A stretch of DNA of 64,000 nt from Fulvia fulva (lineage: Eukaryota > Ascomycota > Dothideomycetes > Mycosphaerellales > Mycosphaerellaceae). The notes beneath the pieces were generated by a model. The model searched no databases, had not been told where the DNA came from, and saw only the letters and a list, made by a program, of their open reading frames with translations. The stretch spans positions 4,216,001-4,280,000 of the forward strand of contig NC_063016.1 of assembly GCF_020509005.1 (NCBI RefSeq), written 5' to 3'. Made by a program: the position numbers and the translations under genes. Shown in pieces: positions 42,461 to 54,800 of this stretch (position 1 is its first letter; the number at the start of each line of letters is the position of its first letter).

Positions 42461-43916
42461 TCAGATATCCATGTCAATGTCTCCGCCGTTTGTGTCATTG
42501 GCAGCAGGTGCTCCATTGTCTGCAGCAGCGTCGGTCTTGCTGCCGCTCCAGTAGTCCGCCATCTCAGCGTCCAGCTCTTCTGCAGTCTTCTTCGGCCTGC
42601 CTCCAACGACAGGACGACCCTCCTCATCTGTGCGTCCGCCACGTCCTCCTCTGCCACCACCACCGCGTTCTCTCCTCTCTCCTGGCCGTCGTCCGCCTTC
42701 ACGAGGTGTACCGCGACGTCTGATCGGTGACCGCGATCCGCGTCCTGGAACGTAGCGGTCCACGTCTGGCGGCGCGAGTCGGTCCTTCTGTGGACTGTCG
42801 CTTCTGTATCTCCTCCTGCCACCCCCATCTCGGCTATTCTGCCTGCCACCGCTGCGACCTCCCTCGATTCTGTCGAACAGACTGCGTGGAGGCTTCTCCA
42901 TACGATCGGCAAGCGACGCTGCGGGCGCTCGAGGACCTGGACCGCTGGGCATGAGCTGAAGGCGGATGGGCTGGCCGTTGGCCATTTGACCATCAAAGTC
43001 GTCGACAGCTGCGCGAGCATCTCGTGGGTCTTCGTAGATGACGTAGGCTGTGCCTAGAGAACGGTCTGCGCGGTCGTAGAGAAGGCGTACGGATGTTGTC
43101 GGGCCAATGCGTTCGAAGAGATCCTGTTGAACATCAGTATGCTGGGCGGCATCCGGGGTGAGAAGCACGTACTCGAAGGTCTTCTTCTGTCAGCTCGTAG
43201 TGCAGATTGTCGACACGAATCTTGGTGCCGCCTCTGACGCTTTGTTAGCGAGTATCGGCATTGCTTAGCAGAGGTGATGATGTACGGTGCTCCCCCATGT
43301 CGTGGTGGGCGGTCATCGTATGGTGCTGGCGCCCTTCTGTCTCGGCGATCATAGCGATCATCCTCGTAGCGGTCGTGTGTCCAATCTCTGCTGCCGCATC
43401 AGCCGTGCTCTTGTATCCACAGATGGTACGCCTCGACGTACTCGTCAAGATTCGCTGGCTCATCACGTCGAGTCTGTGTGGCAGATATGCCGTGGTCAGC
43501 TTGGTCCAGTCTGTATGGCTGCTACTCGTGGTGCAGGCCACCGAAGATGGTCGCGTCCGTAGAACAATCCATGAGGACATTGTAGGTATGCGTCGTCAGG
43601 ATCGTATGGTCTCACGGTATTAGGATAGAAGGGAGGAAGTCGGCACCTGCAGCGGATGTCAGCTGGATATTGGCATGGGCTGTGATATGATCAGGCGCAC
43701 CTTTCGCACTCCGTCTCTGGGATAGTCCTCCCTACGTGGTGCCCTCATGGGTGGAGGTCCTCGTCGATCTCCTCCTCGGCCGCCGCCTCTGCCACCGCGC
43801 TGTGGACAAATGTTAGCAGAGCTCATGTGAAGCAGGCTTCGATATATCATGACTGGAGGACTTACTCCGCGCGGGGCTGGCCTCTCGCCGATGATCTCGT
43901 CCAGACTACGGTCCAT
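42461..43916 (-). CDS. ALY/REF mRNA-export adaptor, Yra1/Mlo3 type
   Basis: This RRM protein would couple nuclear mRNA to the export receptor. Supported exons (minus strand) are 43916-43866, 43799-43701, about 43390-43286, 43233-43173 and 43123-42461. The N-terminus MDRSLDEIIGERP is the family's UAP56-binding motif. RGG repeats and YPRDGVRK follow, then DWTHDRYEDD and an Arg-rich linker. The RRM runs TKIRVDNLHYELTEEDLR|DLFERIGP, then AYVIYEDPRDA and GQPIRLQLMPSGP. The C-terminus has more RGG and the second conserved motif AEELDAEMADYW. Between 43700 and 43390 the model is incomplete: the phase requires another small exon, possibly 43652-43606. The start and both end motifs are secure. Confidence 0.82.
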
Positions 43917-45060
43917 GATCGATTGCGAGTATTGGCGTCAAGATGTTGAGCGAGCGCGGAGTTGCAAGACGATGCTGTTACGCGGTGAAGTTGGACGAGA
44001 TGGCTGGGAAGCCGCCAAGAACGAGCTCGACTTCGACTTCCTCGAGCCGCGAGCGCCTTCACGTCTTCGTTCTCGCTTGCCTGACAACGAACGTGCTTAA
44101 AACTGGGACATACCTTCCACACTACCTGCAACCCGTAATCATGAGGCTATGGACGAAGGACATCATGACGCGAACGACGACGGTTCTCAGCGCACTCTGC
44201 CGCCATGACCTACTTTTGAAGACTTCTACTGCACGTTGGTAGTATCTTGGGCCTGGTACGACGGCTGCATCGAGACGTAATGCTTGACCCTCGAAATACG
44301 CGACGAGTACGATCTTAGACGATGGTCCGCCTGGAATTCAAGGCTCATGAAGCTATTCCTTGGGCACGCAGGTTCAGTCTGTTACCTGAGGCGTGGTTCA
44401 TGCTGGTAGAGCCTCCATTTTGGCCTTGTGACCTCGAGCCGACGCATACACGTGTTCTGTACAGCTACGGAGCCAGCTCTTTCTTCCCTTTGGTTCCGCT
44501 CGGTGAAGAACAATGGCATTATGCGCGATCTAAGTCGTGGACAGCAAGAGCTTGGCAACCCAGCGCCATGTCACAACGATGTGGTAAGCTGTATGGCTCC
44601 ATACAACAGCCTTCGACATCCTCAAAGTATGATCGCGGCAGTGCACTGTTATCTACCTTGTCGCACTCTTCTGACTTTCTTCTCCAGACACTCAACATCA
44701 ATCTTTTCACCCAACGCTCTTACAACTGGACTGCTCCTCACACACCATTTGCCCAACACGACTCCTTATCAGCACGCTCTCTGGTACCAGATAAGGTGAG
44801 TCGAACCTCTCTCATGAGTCAGTATGCTGTTGGAATCATTCAGTACGGAGCTGGTGTTGCCAGCAGCAATATGGTTGCGTTGCGCAGCAAGCGCACACTA
44901 CATGCTAGATGAAGAGCCCAGCTTCACGCTCTGTCACGACTCAAGCAGTGTTGTAAATGACGTTGGCGCTGCCCACTGTGATATGTCGACATTGCTTTCG
45001 CATCATCATACTTGCACTATATGATGGCTGACACTAACAGCGTCTTCAGGATACTACACC
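43917..45060. other. Divergent promoter (Yra1-like / MFS transporter)
   Basis: This is 1.14 kb with only chance-like open frames (longest 196 codons at 44322-44912, without domain character). No repeats or RNA genes were seen. Confidence 0.45.
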
Positions 45061-46845
45061 ATGCCTTCCGAGAAAAAGGTGGCCCTGGCCACAGTCTCGG
45101 AGCGACAGGCCTCCAACTCCAACTCCAACTCGAATGCGACCTCTATGTCCGCTGGGGCTGTTCCTCCAGAAAATACACCAGCCGTAACTTCAAAGATCAA
45201 TACATCAGCTAGATCTGGGAACGACAACTACCTCCGAGAAAGCGATGCCTACGAGCACACGGGCTTCGCCTTCCCAGAATGGAAGAAGTGGATGATCCTC
45301 TCCGTGATATTCGTTGTCCAGATCAGCATGAACTTCAACGCCGCAATCTATGCCAACTCCGTCGCCGGCATGTCCAAAGAGTTCGGCATCGGCAAGCAGG
45401 AGGCTCGTATCGGGCAGTTCGTCTTCTTGCTCTTCTACGCCTTCGGCTGCGAGGCATGGGCGCCTTTCTCAGAGGAGTTTGGCCGATTCTGGATAATGCA
45501 GGCATCGCTATTCCTGGTCAATGTCTGGCAGATCCCGTGCGCGCTGGCTCCAAATTTCACGACAGTCATCATCGCTCGTGGTCTTGGCGGCTTGAGCTCG
45601 GCTGGTGGCTCTGTTACACTCGGCATCGTAGCAGACATGTTCAAGCCTGCCGACCAACAATTCGCACTGGCTTACATTGTCCTTTCCTCGGTCGGTGGCA
45701 GTGTTGTCGCACCTATCGCCGGCGGCTTCATTGAAGAATACCTTCCCTGGCAATGGTGCTTCTGGATCTCCCTTGCCTTCGGCGCCGTCACCCAAATGCT
45801 CCACTTCTGGCTCGTCCCCGAGACTCGCACTGACACTATGCTCGACAAGCACGCGAAATATCTCCGCTCCACTGGCGAACAGATCTGGGGCCCCGTTGAA
45901 GTCCGTGGTACACTCCGTCAACGTCTCTCCTGGAAGCACATCGCCACACTCATGTGGCGCCCCTACAAGATGCTCTGCACCGAATGGATCGTCGGCTTCC
46001 TCTCTCTCCTCTCCGGCTTCAGCGACGCCTTCATCTTCACAGGCCTTACCTCCTTCGGCATGGTCCTCGACAAATGGGGTTTCACCACAATCACCAAGGG
46101 TCTTTCCTTCTTCGCCCTCCTGATCGCCTATGTTATCGCCTGGGCAACCCATCTCCCTACCTACTACGCTGACCGTCGCGCTATGAATGGTAACCCCAAC
46201 GCTATTCGTCCCGAAGCCAGAATCCGCCGCTTGCTCTGGAGTGTCTGGCTCCTGCCAATCGGCCTCATCTGCTACGGCGCTCTAAGCATTGGCCCAGACT
46301 ACGGCGTGTCCTGGATCGGCATCGCCATCTTCACCGCGTTCATCGGCTTCGTCAACTTCGACATCTACATGGACACAATCGACTACATGGTCGCCGCCTA
46401 CGGCCCCTACGCCGCCTCCGCAACAGGCGGTAACGGTTTCTGCCGTGACGCTCTCGCAGGCTTCGCCGCGCTGTACTCCGAACCTCTCTACCAAGCCTTC
46501 GGCGGCAAAGAAGCCAAGCTCGGATACTTCTGGCCCACCCTCATCCTCGCCATTATTGCGCTATTCTTGTGCATTCCTGTCGTGGTGTTCTATACCAAGG
46601 GAGAATGGTTCAGGAACAGATCTCCATTCGCTCAGCAGCTTGCTGAGGAGCAAGCGGAGCACTCTACATCTGAGATGGCGCAAGCCGGTGCCGGTGTTGA
46701 CGAGGAGAAGAGCCGCCACAGATCGAGTAAGACGAGTGGGAGTGTAGATCGGATCTCAAACGTGAACACGGAGAGCCCGGCGAAGGCTATGGGTGAGCCT
46801 CAGGATACGATTCAGAGGCAGGAGTTTGAAAACGTCCCTATTTAG
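45061..46845 (+). CDS. MFS transporter, DHA1 drug/polyamine type
   Basis: A single exon encodes 594 residues. A polar N-terminus with a Ser-Asn run (about 16-24) precedes twelve hydrophobic segments from about residue 75 to 520. The first helix is MILSVIFVVQISMNF, the loop 2-3 region reads EFGRFWIMQASLF, and APIAGGFIEEYLPWQWCFWI carries the helix-5 antiporter-type motif and the WRW-like WQW element. LVPETR follows helix 6. The cytosolic tail is Ser/Glu-rich. Such transporters export drugs, polyamines or fungal metabolites by proton antiport; the substrate is not deducible. Codon choice is C-ending-rich across the helices, suggesting good expression. No biosynthetic cluster surrounds it. Confidence 0.9.
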   Translation: MPSEKKVALATVSERQASNSNSNSNATSMSAGAVPPENTPAVTSKINTSARSGNDNYLRESDAYEHTGFAFPEWKKWMILSVIFVVQISMNFNAAIYANSVAGMSKEFGIGKQEARIGQFVFLLFYAFGCEAWAPFSEEFGRFWIMQASLFLVNVWQIPCALAPNFTTVIIARGLGGLSSAGGSVTLGIVADMFKPADQQFALAYIVLSSVGGSVVAPIAGGFIEEYLPWQWCFWISLAFGAVTQMLHFWLVPETRTDTMLDKHAKYLRSTGEQIWGPVEVRGTLRQRLSWKHIATLMWRPYKMLCTEWIVGFLSLLSGFSDAFIFTGLTSFGMVLDKWGFTTITKGLSFFALLIAYVIAWATHLPTYYADRRAMNGNPNAIRPEARIRRLLWSVWLLPIGLICYGALSIGPDYGVSWIGIAIFTAFIGFVNFDIYMDTIDYMVAAYGPYAASATGGNGFCRDALAGFAALYSEPLYQAFGGKEAKLGYFWPTLILAIIALFLCIPVVVFYTKGEWFRNRSPFAQQLAEEQAEHSTSEMAQAGAGVDEEKSRHRSSKTSGSVDRISNVNTESPAKAMGEPQDTIQRQEFENVPI

Positions 46846-47171
46846 ATGATGGCGTGGCTAACACAAAGCATGCTTTTTCGGCACTTGTGCACATGTCTCA
46901 GATTATCCGCTCATAACCAAGTCTCTTTAAATAAGGCGTTATGGGTCAACGGTGACGATGACAAGAAGTTCACGAACGGCACTCGTAGGCGGCAATGTAG
47001 TGCAAGTAGTTCAGCAATATTCAGTATTAGCTAGTCGACTCTTCGGCCCCAGATCTTTCCCTCCAGTACACAGCAACACCGTGACATCGTCGCGCCAAGC
47101 AAGTAGCTACCACGCCTTCGGCATACACTTCAACCGTACCAACGCGACGCCCAGTCATCATGCCATACTTA
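46846..47171. other. Spacer between convergent genes
   Basis: This is 326 bp between the transporter stop and the HOP1 stop. Nothing is recognised beyond presumed 3' UTRs. Confidence 0.5.
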
Positions 47172-49746
47172 TCAACGACCCACCGGAGCCGGGGATGATC
47201 CGTACGCCTTCAGCGAGGACTTCGAAAGCACGCTCTTCAAGCGTTTGAACAATGGCGTGCCAGTCGCAGCGCGCTGAGCTGGAGTCGAGAATATGTCCGG
47301 CTCGTCGCTCGCACGCTTGCGTGGGCTGGGAGTAACATTCGGCGACTTTGAAGCTCGCGAATCGCATTCCGAGACCACAGTTGATGCGTCTTGTCCTCTG
47401 TCGCTCGAAGAGGACATGGCTGGCGGAGACATGCTCGCAGGCCTCACTCTGTGGAACCGCTTGGCAACCGCGAAGGGCGTGAGCATGTTAGCATCCTTGG
47501 CATACTACAGGGGTCAACCATGCTTTTTGGACGTCGGCGGTTATCACTTACATATTTCTCAACCACAACCAACGGGTCAAAGAGTTGCTCAATCATAGCC
47601 CGATGACTTGCCGCTCCAATCGCTGGGCGGAAACGAGATTGTCTGGTCTTTGCGAAGCCTGGATCTTGCGAATTCGGCTCAGCCTCAATGAAATCTGCCT
47701 CGAGAAGCTCGCTTTGCAGTCGTGCTGCATCGTCTTTTGGAATATCTTCGACACATGTCAGCAAATTTTAAATAACGAATCATGGTGAACTACTTACTCA
47801 AAGACTCGGCCATGTCCGTCGTCTCCCAAGGACCAGTTCGCAGACCAAAGAGCACGATTCGTCGCTTGACTGCAAGGTCTCGGAGCTCGTCGAGCATGGC
47901 TGCGTCGTTGCTGCCAAAGAGGCACTGGTAACAGGCGTGAATGGCGGGTCTGCGTGGGTCGTCGCTAGCACCAGAGAATCCATAGCAGTAGAAATGCTGC
48001 CTGGTGTCGCAGAAGGTGCAGTGGAGCTAAGCAAACGTGAGCATCCAGTATCACTTGACAAATACTCCACGCACATACCATGTCACGATCCCTGCCGTCT
48101 TGTTGGCACTGGCATAACACGACATCCTCTGGCTGGTTTCGTTTCTGCTTAGGTGCAACAAGTCGGGTGGCGGTCCTGTACAGCTTCGCCTTCTCGGATT
48201 TGAGTCCCGCAGCGACCCCGGGCAGCAGTGTCAATTTGCCATCAGATGGCAACTTTGCGGCAGGGGTCGTGAGCGATCTGGTGCCAGCCCGCGGCGCCCG
48301 AGGTGGTGCTTGGGTTTGCGTATCTCCTTGTGTCATGCGTTCCGGCTGCAGCATATCATCGAACGCACTCTTCATCCGAGGAACATTGCTGGACTGTGTG
48401 TCCAGGCTTTCATGAAAAGTGCCTCTTGGACCTCGAGGCTCAGGATGCTGTTGGACGTCAGTCAAGCAGTGCCACATGCATGAAGCAGAATGCAGTACGA
48501 GGCGGACACACCATGGATTGAGCATTCGATCGTACCCTACTTTGACCGGCGATGTGCTGGGATGGCTGTACTGAGTCGTTGCTCTGTTTTGCCAGAGCTG
48601 GCTCGGGATCGAAGAGGTCCTCTGCCACCACAGTCGAGGGAGTGTCGGTCTTCGAGCTTCCGACGTCATCTTCGTTACTCTTACCGGCTGCTTCTTCATG
48701 GACGCCAACGTTCTCAGGCTGGGATGGTGGCTGAAGGTAGGTGATCGTCAATCCGGCGCTACACTATAGTCAGTACGATGCGTGGTGCCAGAGCAAAGTC
48801 CAACAACCCATGATAACGAGACATAAAGTCGGTGACTGCCTTGGTCTGCTTCGTCCAGCCAGCGGCACTCGCGAATGATGGGTCACTGGTTGTGTCTGGC
48901 ACGAAACCTGGTGGATTGTAGTCCTCTCCGTCGTATACCAGTTTCATGCTTAAGAAACGAATGTCTAGGATCAATGTTAGCGCTGTTTGAGCATGCTCAA
49001 GGAGGTCGGTTTACCTGGAAGATCTGGTAGTTTACCGCAGCGAGTGCTGATCTCACGCAGGAAAGTCTGCAAGCCAGCCATAGTCGCCTCGACCGTTCGT
49101 ACACTGTCCTGACGGGTGGCTATCTGCACACCGGCAAGCAGCTTCCCATGTTCACCGTCAGAGTCGTACTGGATGGTGAAAACGTACTTCTCGAGCAACT
49201 CCTTCCGATCTGGTTGGGCGTGCACATACACGCAAACAGCGTGCAGGCGGTTGTCTTTGAGTGCGGTGAACGCTCCGATCTCCTGTTTGTGATGAGTGGA
49301 TATCGCTTGGTATCGTGTGCAGGAACTCACAAGCCAATCCAAAAATGTGTCGACACGCACGCTCTCGCCACGCCGCATGGCCTTGAGGTTCGTGAAGTCC
49401 TGGGTCGACTTTTTCTGGTTGAGCTTGCCGGCGGCGAAGTCGGTATACACCAAGCGATCGCTGTTTCCGATCACTGCGTCTTGCAACGCTCTCTCTGGTA
49501 ACAGCCCCCTGCCTTGGTCAGCTGCATTCTCCGTGTGAGGGCAGCAGCTACTTACCTGAGAAAGCACGTGTTGCTGAGCTGAAAGCAGAGTCAGTCTCAG
49601 CTCACTCTCGAAAGCCTGATCAAATGACTTACCGTGCCATGGACTAGAGTCTGCACGATCTCAAGACTCTGCTGTTGGGTGACTTCTGTCTTGGGTGTGG
49701 TCGTGGTTTGTGGCTTCTGCTTCTGCTTCTGTCTGGTGACGGCCAT
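47172..49746 (-). CDS. HOP1: Meiotic HORMA-domain protein Hop1
   Basis: This axial-element protein of meiotic chromosomes promotes interhomologue recombination and checkpoint signalling. Ten exons were assembled (minus strand): 49746-49633, 49578-49556, 49508-49331, 49282-49015, 48964-48808, 48758-48536, 48447-48079, 48026-47798, 47745-47552, 47459-47172; total 680 residues, phases consistent throughout. The HORMA domain (about 22-260) reads LEIVQTLVHGTLSNTCFLRG, LLPERALQD, VDTFLDWLEIGAFTAL, RFLSMKLVYDG and NPPGF. A Cys/His finger of the Hop1 PHD-like type (about 430-480) has LCQCQQ, LHCTFCDTRQHFYCYGF and ACYQCLF. The short basic C-terminus (FKRLKSVLSKSSLK) is where a closure motif would sit. 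Exon 2 is 23 nt, and intron 3 (48 nt, 49283-49330) keeps the frame open, so simple gene finders could misread it. Confidence 0.88.
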
Positions 49747-51865
49747 GGTGGCGGGTGCAACGAGGTGAAGCAGCTGAATTGGGTTGATCATGCGAAAGAA
49801 ACAAAGTGAAGTGGCATTGAGCGGGAAAGAGGAGGTACAGTAAACGATTAGGGAAGCCGCGCGAGCAGGCAACCGCGCTCGGGCCTTGATGCTTCAAACG
49901 TATGTGGAAGGCAGGACCTGAGCGAGAACAGCAGGCGTGTGAAGCTCAAAGTGAGGACACCCTATCATGTACAATGGTGTATGCTACCTACAATGGCTGC
50001 AAAAACGCGTTCTGTTCGCGATGATTGCATGCGCTTGCCTCCTGTACGCTTCTTCAGTCTCGCGTGTCACGCAAAGCCAGCTTCCTCTGGCCCAGTAGCC
50101 CTTCAGACTCCGTTTCTTGTGCGTTCTGGATAGCCTGAGCCGACAGCTCATGCTGTGTTGTCATCACACAATGATGTCCAGATGGGCCTTTCAAAGTGCT
50201 CCGCCGAGCCAGGCTTCCTTCGTCTTCGAGAGCGCTTCAAAACGATTGGACGCCCGCTCCATCAACATACGGCCGCACCGCTATCCTCAGGGCATTCATG
50301 CTCTGGGAGCCCATCGACCTTCCATTCTTTCCTTTCCACCCATCTGTCCCCTGCTCTTCAGATGGACTCACTCGGCAGTCCAGAGGCTTCATGTCTGTCT
50401 CGCTATCACGTCGTCGTCGAATCTATCCTCGAGCATGTCAGGACAACCATTGTCGGGCAAGCCGTCGTCGACACGCGTACCCGAAGAACGATGGCTGCAC
50501 GAAGTGGAAGGAGCAAGGGGAACGATGGCACGCGCTAGCGGGAAGTCTGGGCGCGATCCATGCCTGACCCGGAACCTCACCTCCAGCGGCTCTGCTTTCG
50601 CTGCTCTGCAACCATCATGTGCTTGCGGAACATCGCCGGGATAACGACACGATGGAGATGATAGCGATGTTATCCTTCGATAAGGCACTGACCTTAACGA
50701 CCCCGAGCCACGACATGACCGCACGTCTTGCAAGTGAACACAGTCAGATTAATGACAGTCGGCGACTGCAACGAACGTCGCGATGCATCATGCGTTGTCG
50801 CTAGTGCCTGGGCAATGAGATACAGACCACAATGGCTGGAGCAATATAGTTGGTGGAGCAATGGGATACACGACTGATGGCAAGTCGGGATGCAGTGAGC
50901 CTCGTAAAAGACCACAAGACCATGATCTTTTCATGTACACAGTCGGAAACGAGACTTCTTCAACCCAATCACCAGGTCTCCATTTGCGTTGCTGTGTGCT
51001 GAAGGTGTCCAGATCCGTACACAGGGCGTATCCGAATGGCAAGACATCAGTTGCGCAGTGCAGGGAGCGCTGAGGCCCTCGAGAGTACACGATGAGGCAT
51101 GTTGCAGGTAGCCTCTTGCAGCTTGAGTCTATCAACTGCCAGATTCTAGCTGCGTCACTTGTCCCTGGTAAGCTGCGCCGCTATACACTTGAGCGACAAG
51201 ACTGTCGGGGCAGTGAAGTCCAGGGGGCCAGGCGGTATGCGGCACGACCTGGCAGCATCGGGATACCAGACACTTCGAGCTCCGTGCCATGAGAGAGTCA
51301 GTCCTTCATACTTTGACATAAACCTCGACGAAAGGAAGTGAATCAAGACTTCAATCCACATGCGCTTGTGCACGTGCACATTGCGGCCCGCTTGACTTGT
51401 CAACGGTCACAGCTCTTCGAATATCTTCAGCTTCTCGTTGAGCTCGACCTTCTCTTTCTCAAGACAGCTTCTGCCATTGTTCTCTGCCTGCTGACCACTT
51501 TCACCGCCTGTCAACCACGAGTTGGCAACACAGCTGACATTGTCTAGTAAGTTGGAGAGCACAAAGCCAGACTGCTTGACAACAACTCTTTGGCGCACAC
51601 GGCAGCGCGCTGTCTCCAGCAGACTCGAAACATTCGCTGTCAGACCAGCGAGCACAGACCAGGGCACTTCTCGCCCTCACTTCACCGAAGCACCAAAACA
51701 AACAAGCGAACTTCACCTTCACTTGCTTCAAATTGCACAGGTGAGCACGAGAAGCACTTTACAAGCTACACTTCTTATGTGGACGGCGTACTGACTGATA
51801 GCTCAAAGCCCTGTTCATCACCCCTCCGCTTGCAGGCCTCCTCCGTCTGCACGCCACCCCTCATC
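49747..51865. other. Divergent promoter region (HOP1 / YTH gene)
   Basis: This 2.1-kb interval has no supported gene. Frames up to 175 codons (50117-50644) overlap others on both strands. The reading frame of the YTH gene is open upstream to 51590, which is taken as leader. Confidence 0.4.
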
Positions 51866-54800
51866 ATGGCCGAAGAGACCAGCACAGGCGCCGCAACGCC
51901 AACTTCCGCAAGCTTCGACGCAGGTGCACAAGACCTTGTGCCATCACACGGCCCACAAAGTGCCGGCACTCACGGTCAAGTCAAGAGAAAGCTCCAGCTT
52001 TCAGGCAGCTTCAATACCATCTCAGGTGCGAGCTCGTCCGGTCGCATGAGGCCACCGATGCCACTATATTCATCGGACACCTGGTCGCCCACATCCGCCG
52101 CACCACTGCGCAGCGCTGGAATCCCTCCAAAGTCCAGCTGGGACAGCTTTGATCGGCGCAGTTCTGTCGCTCCGCCATTGCCATCTCCGTCGCACTCTTT
52201 CACCACAGGTGATCCCGGCAACATGAGCTTGCCTGCGCGTGCTGCGGGGGCCATCAACGGTAATGTGAACTTCACACGCAACGGAAATGGACGCGTGGCT
52301 GGCGCGCAAGTGTCTCCTGGTCCGGCCAGCTTCCAGCATACCAGAACGCTCGAGTACCACAACTCACCCACCGCCACAAGCTTTTCGGGCTTCTCGAACA
52401 ATGTCGCGCAGACCGATCCGCTACCGCAGCGTCAGTTCACATACACGGGTCACAAGACTGGCGATTCTTCCAGTGGTGGCAGTTTCTCCAGCCGCAACTT
52501 CGGTATGCTAGACACACCGCGATCAAGCACATCCACGTTCGCGTCACAGATTGGCCACGAGCAGCAAAGCTCTGATGACCAGCAGTCCGTTGCTAGCGGC
52601 TCGGTCGCCCTCAGTGACCACTACACCATGACAAACCCTGACCAAGCCGGTTCCAAGTGTGACGTCTGGGCGGAAAAAGCCTTCGCCAGAAGCCTGAGAC
52701 GTGGGCTGAAGGACCCGCACGCAGACTGGGAGGAGGCATACCCCGGCGCTCTCGCGGTGCTCTCTGCGCTCAACCCCGAGCACTATCAGATGCCATACGG
52801 CGTAAGTGATCTCCCTGCAGCTGTGGTACCATGCGCTGACATTCTGATAGACTCGTGCTGTCAACATCAAATCAGAGTATCCGAAGAACGTCCTCACCTC
52901 CATCCGTGTTGGCAAGTATTCCGTGATGCGCAAGGTGGCCGATCGCATCATGCAAGTGTGGGAGGCTCGTGAGGATCCGGCCGAGAAGGTCATCTTCTTG
53001 TTCTCGATCAATGGCAGCAAGCGCTTTGCTGGTCTTGCTGAGATGTGCGGACCATACAATCCGGAGGATAGCATTGCCGACTGGATCGACGCGTCAGATG
53101 CGACAGCTCCTTCTGTTGGGTACGTTTAACACCCCATCACTGCAAGACGCACACTGACCTCGCTACAGCTCGTTCCCCGTCACTTGGGTCTATGTCAAAG
53201 ACATTCCCTACCATCAATTCAGCCACATCCGTCAGCCACACAATGATCACCCCGTCGGAAACATGTGGAATGGTATGAACTTTCCAAGTGACATCGGTCG
53301 TATGGTGATCGAGAAGTTTGTCACCACGCCAGCAACCTCCAGCATCCTCGGATATCCAAGAAACTACAAAGAGAATGAGGCTCTACTGGCCTCCGGCGGC
53401 CTAGACGGCGCCAACGACCGTCGCCAGGCCCAGCGTCGTGGCACTTTCAGCAGTCGCGGCGAGCGTGGAGGCGGACGTGGTGGCCGTGGAGGCCTACGTA
53501 TCAACTCGCAGAACTGGAGATCGCATCATGACCCGAATCAGCGCTACGACTCCTCTGAGGAGGATCATACCCCTTTGGCTGCGCGTCCACCCAGGATGCC
53601 GAAGGTGCAGGTGGATGGTCATGCTCCGAATCTGAGCACCGCCGGAGGTGGCAATGCTGTAACGTATCAGCCTGGTATGCTCATGACTGTCGCCGTCAAC
53701 GATCGAGGCCGGCTGGTCTTGGTGCCGGCTCCACAAAGCAGTGCCAGTTCTACCGCCTCCAGCGTCGGAAGCCGCAGTAATCACGGCTCTCGCAGCTCAA
53801 ATGCTATGGCAATGCCCGGTGTGTCATCTCATGCTGGTGGCTTGCATGGCGCACGCTCTCTGAACAGTCTGCATCAACATGCATCATCCATGTCGGCTGT
53901 CCGGCCTCCATCGGCAGCGAACGCTTCATTGCTGCACCCAGCCGTGTCCATGGGCAACATTGGATCGCAGTATGGCATGAACAATCAGATCAGCAGTTTC
54001 GACAGTGGATACGGTACAACTTTACAGCCGGGTGACGAGACACCAACCCATCGACCACCACCACATGCTGCTCGCGGTGCGCTCAGCGTCGAGCCCAAGC
54101 TGATGACAATGGAGAATGTGGAGGATGTGGACCTGTTGCTCGCCAAGTTCCACACCATTGTCGCCGAGCAGTATGCGCTTCAGCATCAGCTGAAACTGCC
54201 AACTCAGAGCGACATGGCTATTCGCTTGCTGAATGCGAAGAGCGCTCGAGCCATGGCTGAGAAGAACGAAGTTGGCAGCAAGTTGGGCCTGCTTGGCGTC
54301 AAGCAGATCGCCAGCTATCTGCCTGTCCGCCGTGACAGTGTCATTGTGGCCAATCAGCAGCAGCTCGCGATTACGAGCGGTAATGGCGATATCTCGCCAG
54401 GCCGTGTTCAAGGCACCTCGATGATCACTCCCTCCGGAGGCAACGACAACACACCACAAGCGAAAGAGAACACGGTCTTCGACAAAGCTCCCGGTGGCAG
54501 CGGCCGCGCCAAGAGCCACACCTACAACCAATCATGGGACCTGCAGATGAAGAAGAGCATCACCGACTTGATCAAGTCGCCGAAGAAGAGTCCCGTCCCC
54601 GCTTCCTCCGGCCAGCCAAAGTCCCCGTTCTTCCCTCAGACCAACGACTCTGCTGATGGCCGCGTCTCGGCCAGTTTCCCAACACCAAGCCGGTCTGGCC
54701 CAGGAAGCACTCCGACCGATGCCATGAAGAACTTCAGCTTCGGGCCAGGTAGAACTCCGACAGACACCAGCAAGAGCTTCAGCTTCGGACCACCTGCCGA

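Noticed and set aside
44322..44912. 196-codon frame upstream of the transporter
   Set aside because: No recognisable motif; overlaps other frames in a promoter region.
50117..50644. 175-codon frame upstream of the YTH gene
   Set aside because: Ser/Arg/Cys-rich, with two other plus frames and a minus frame open over the same stretch.
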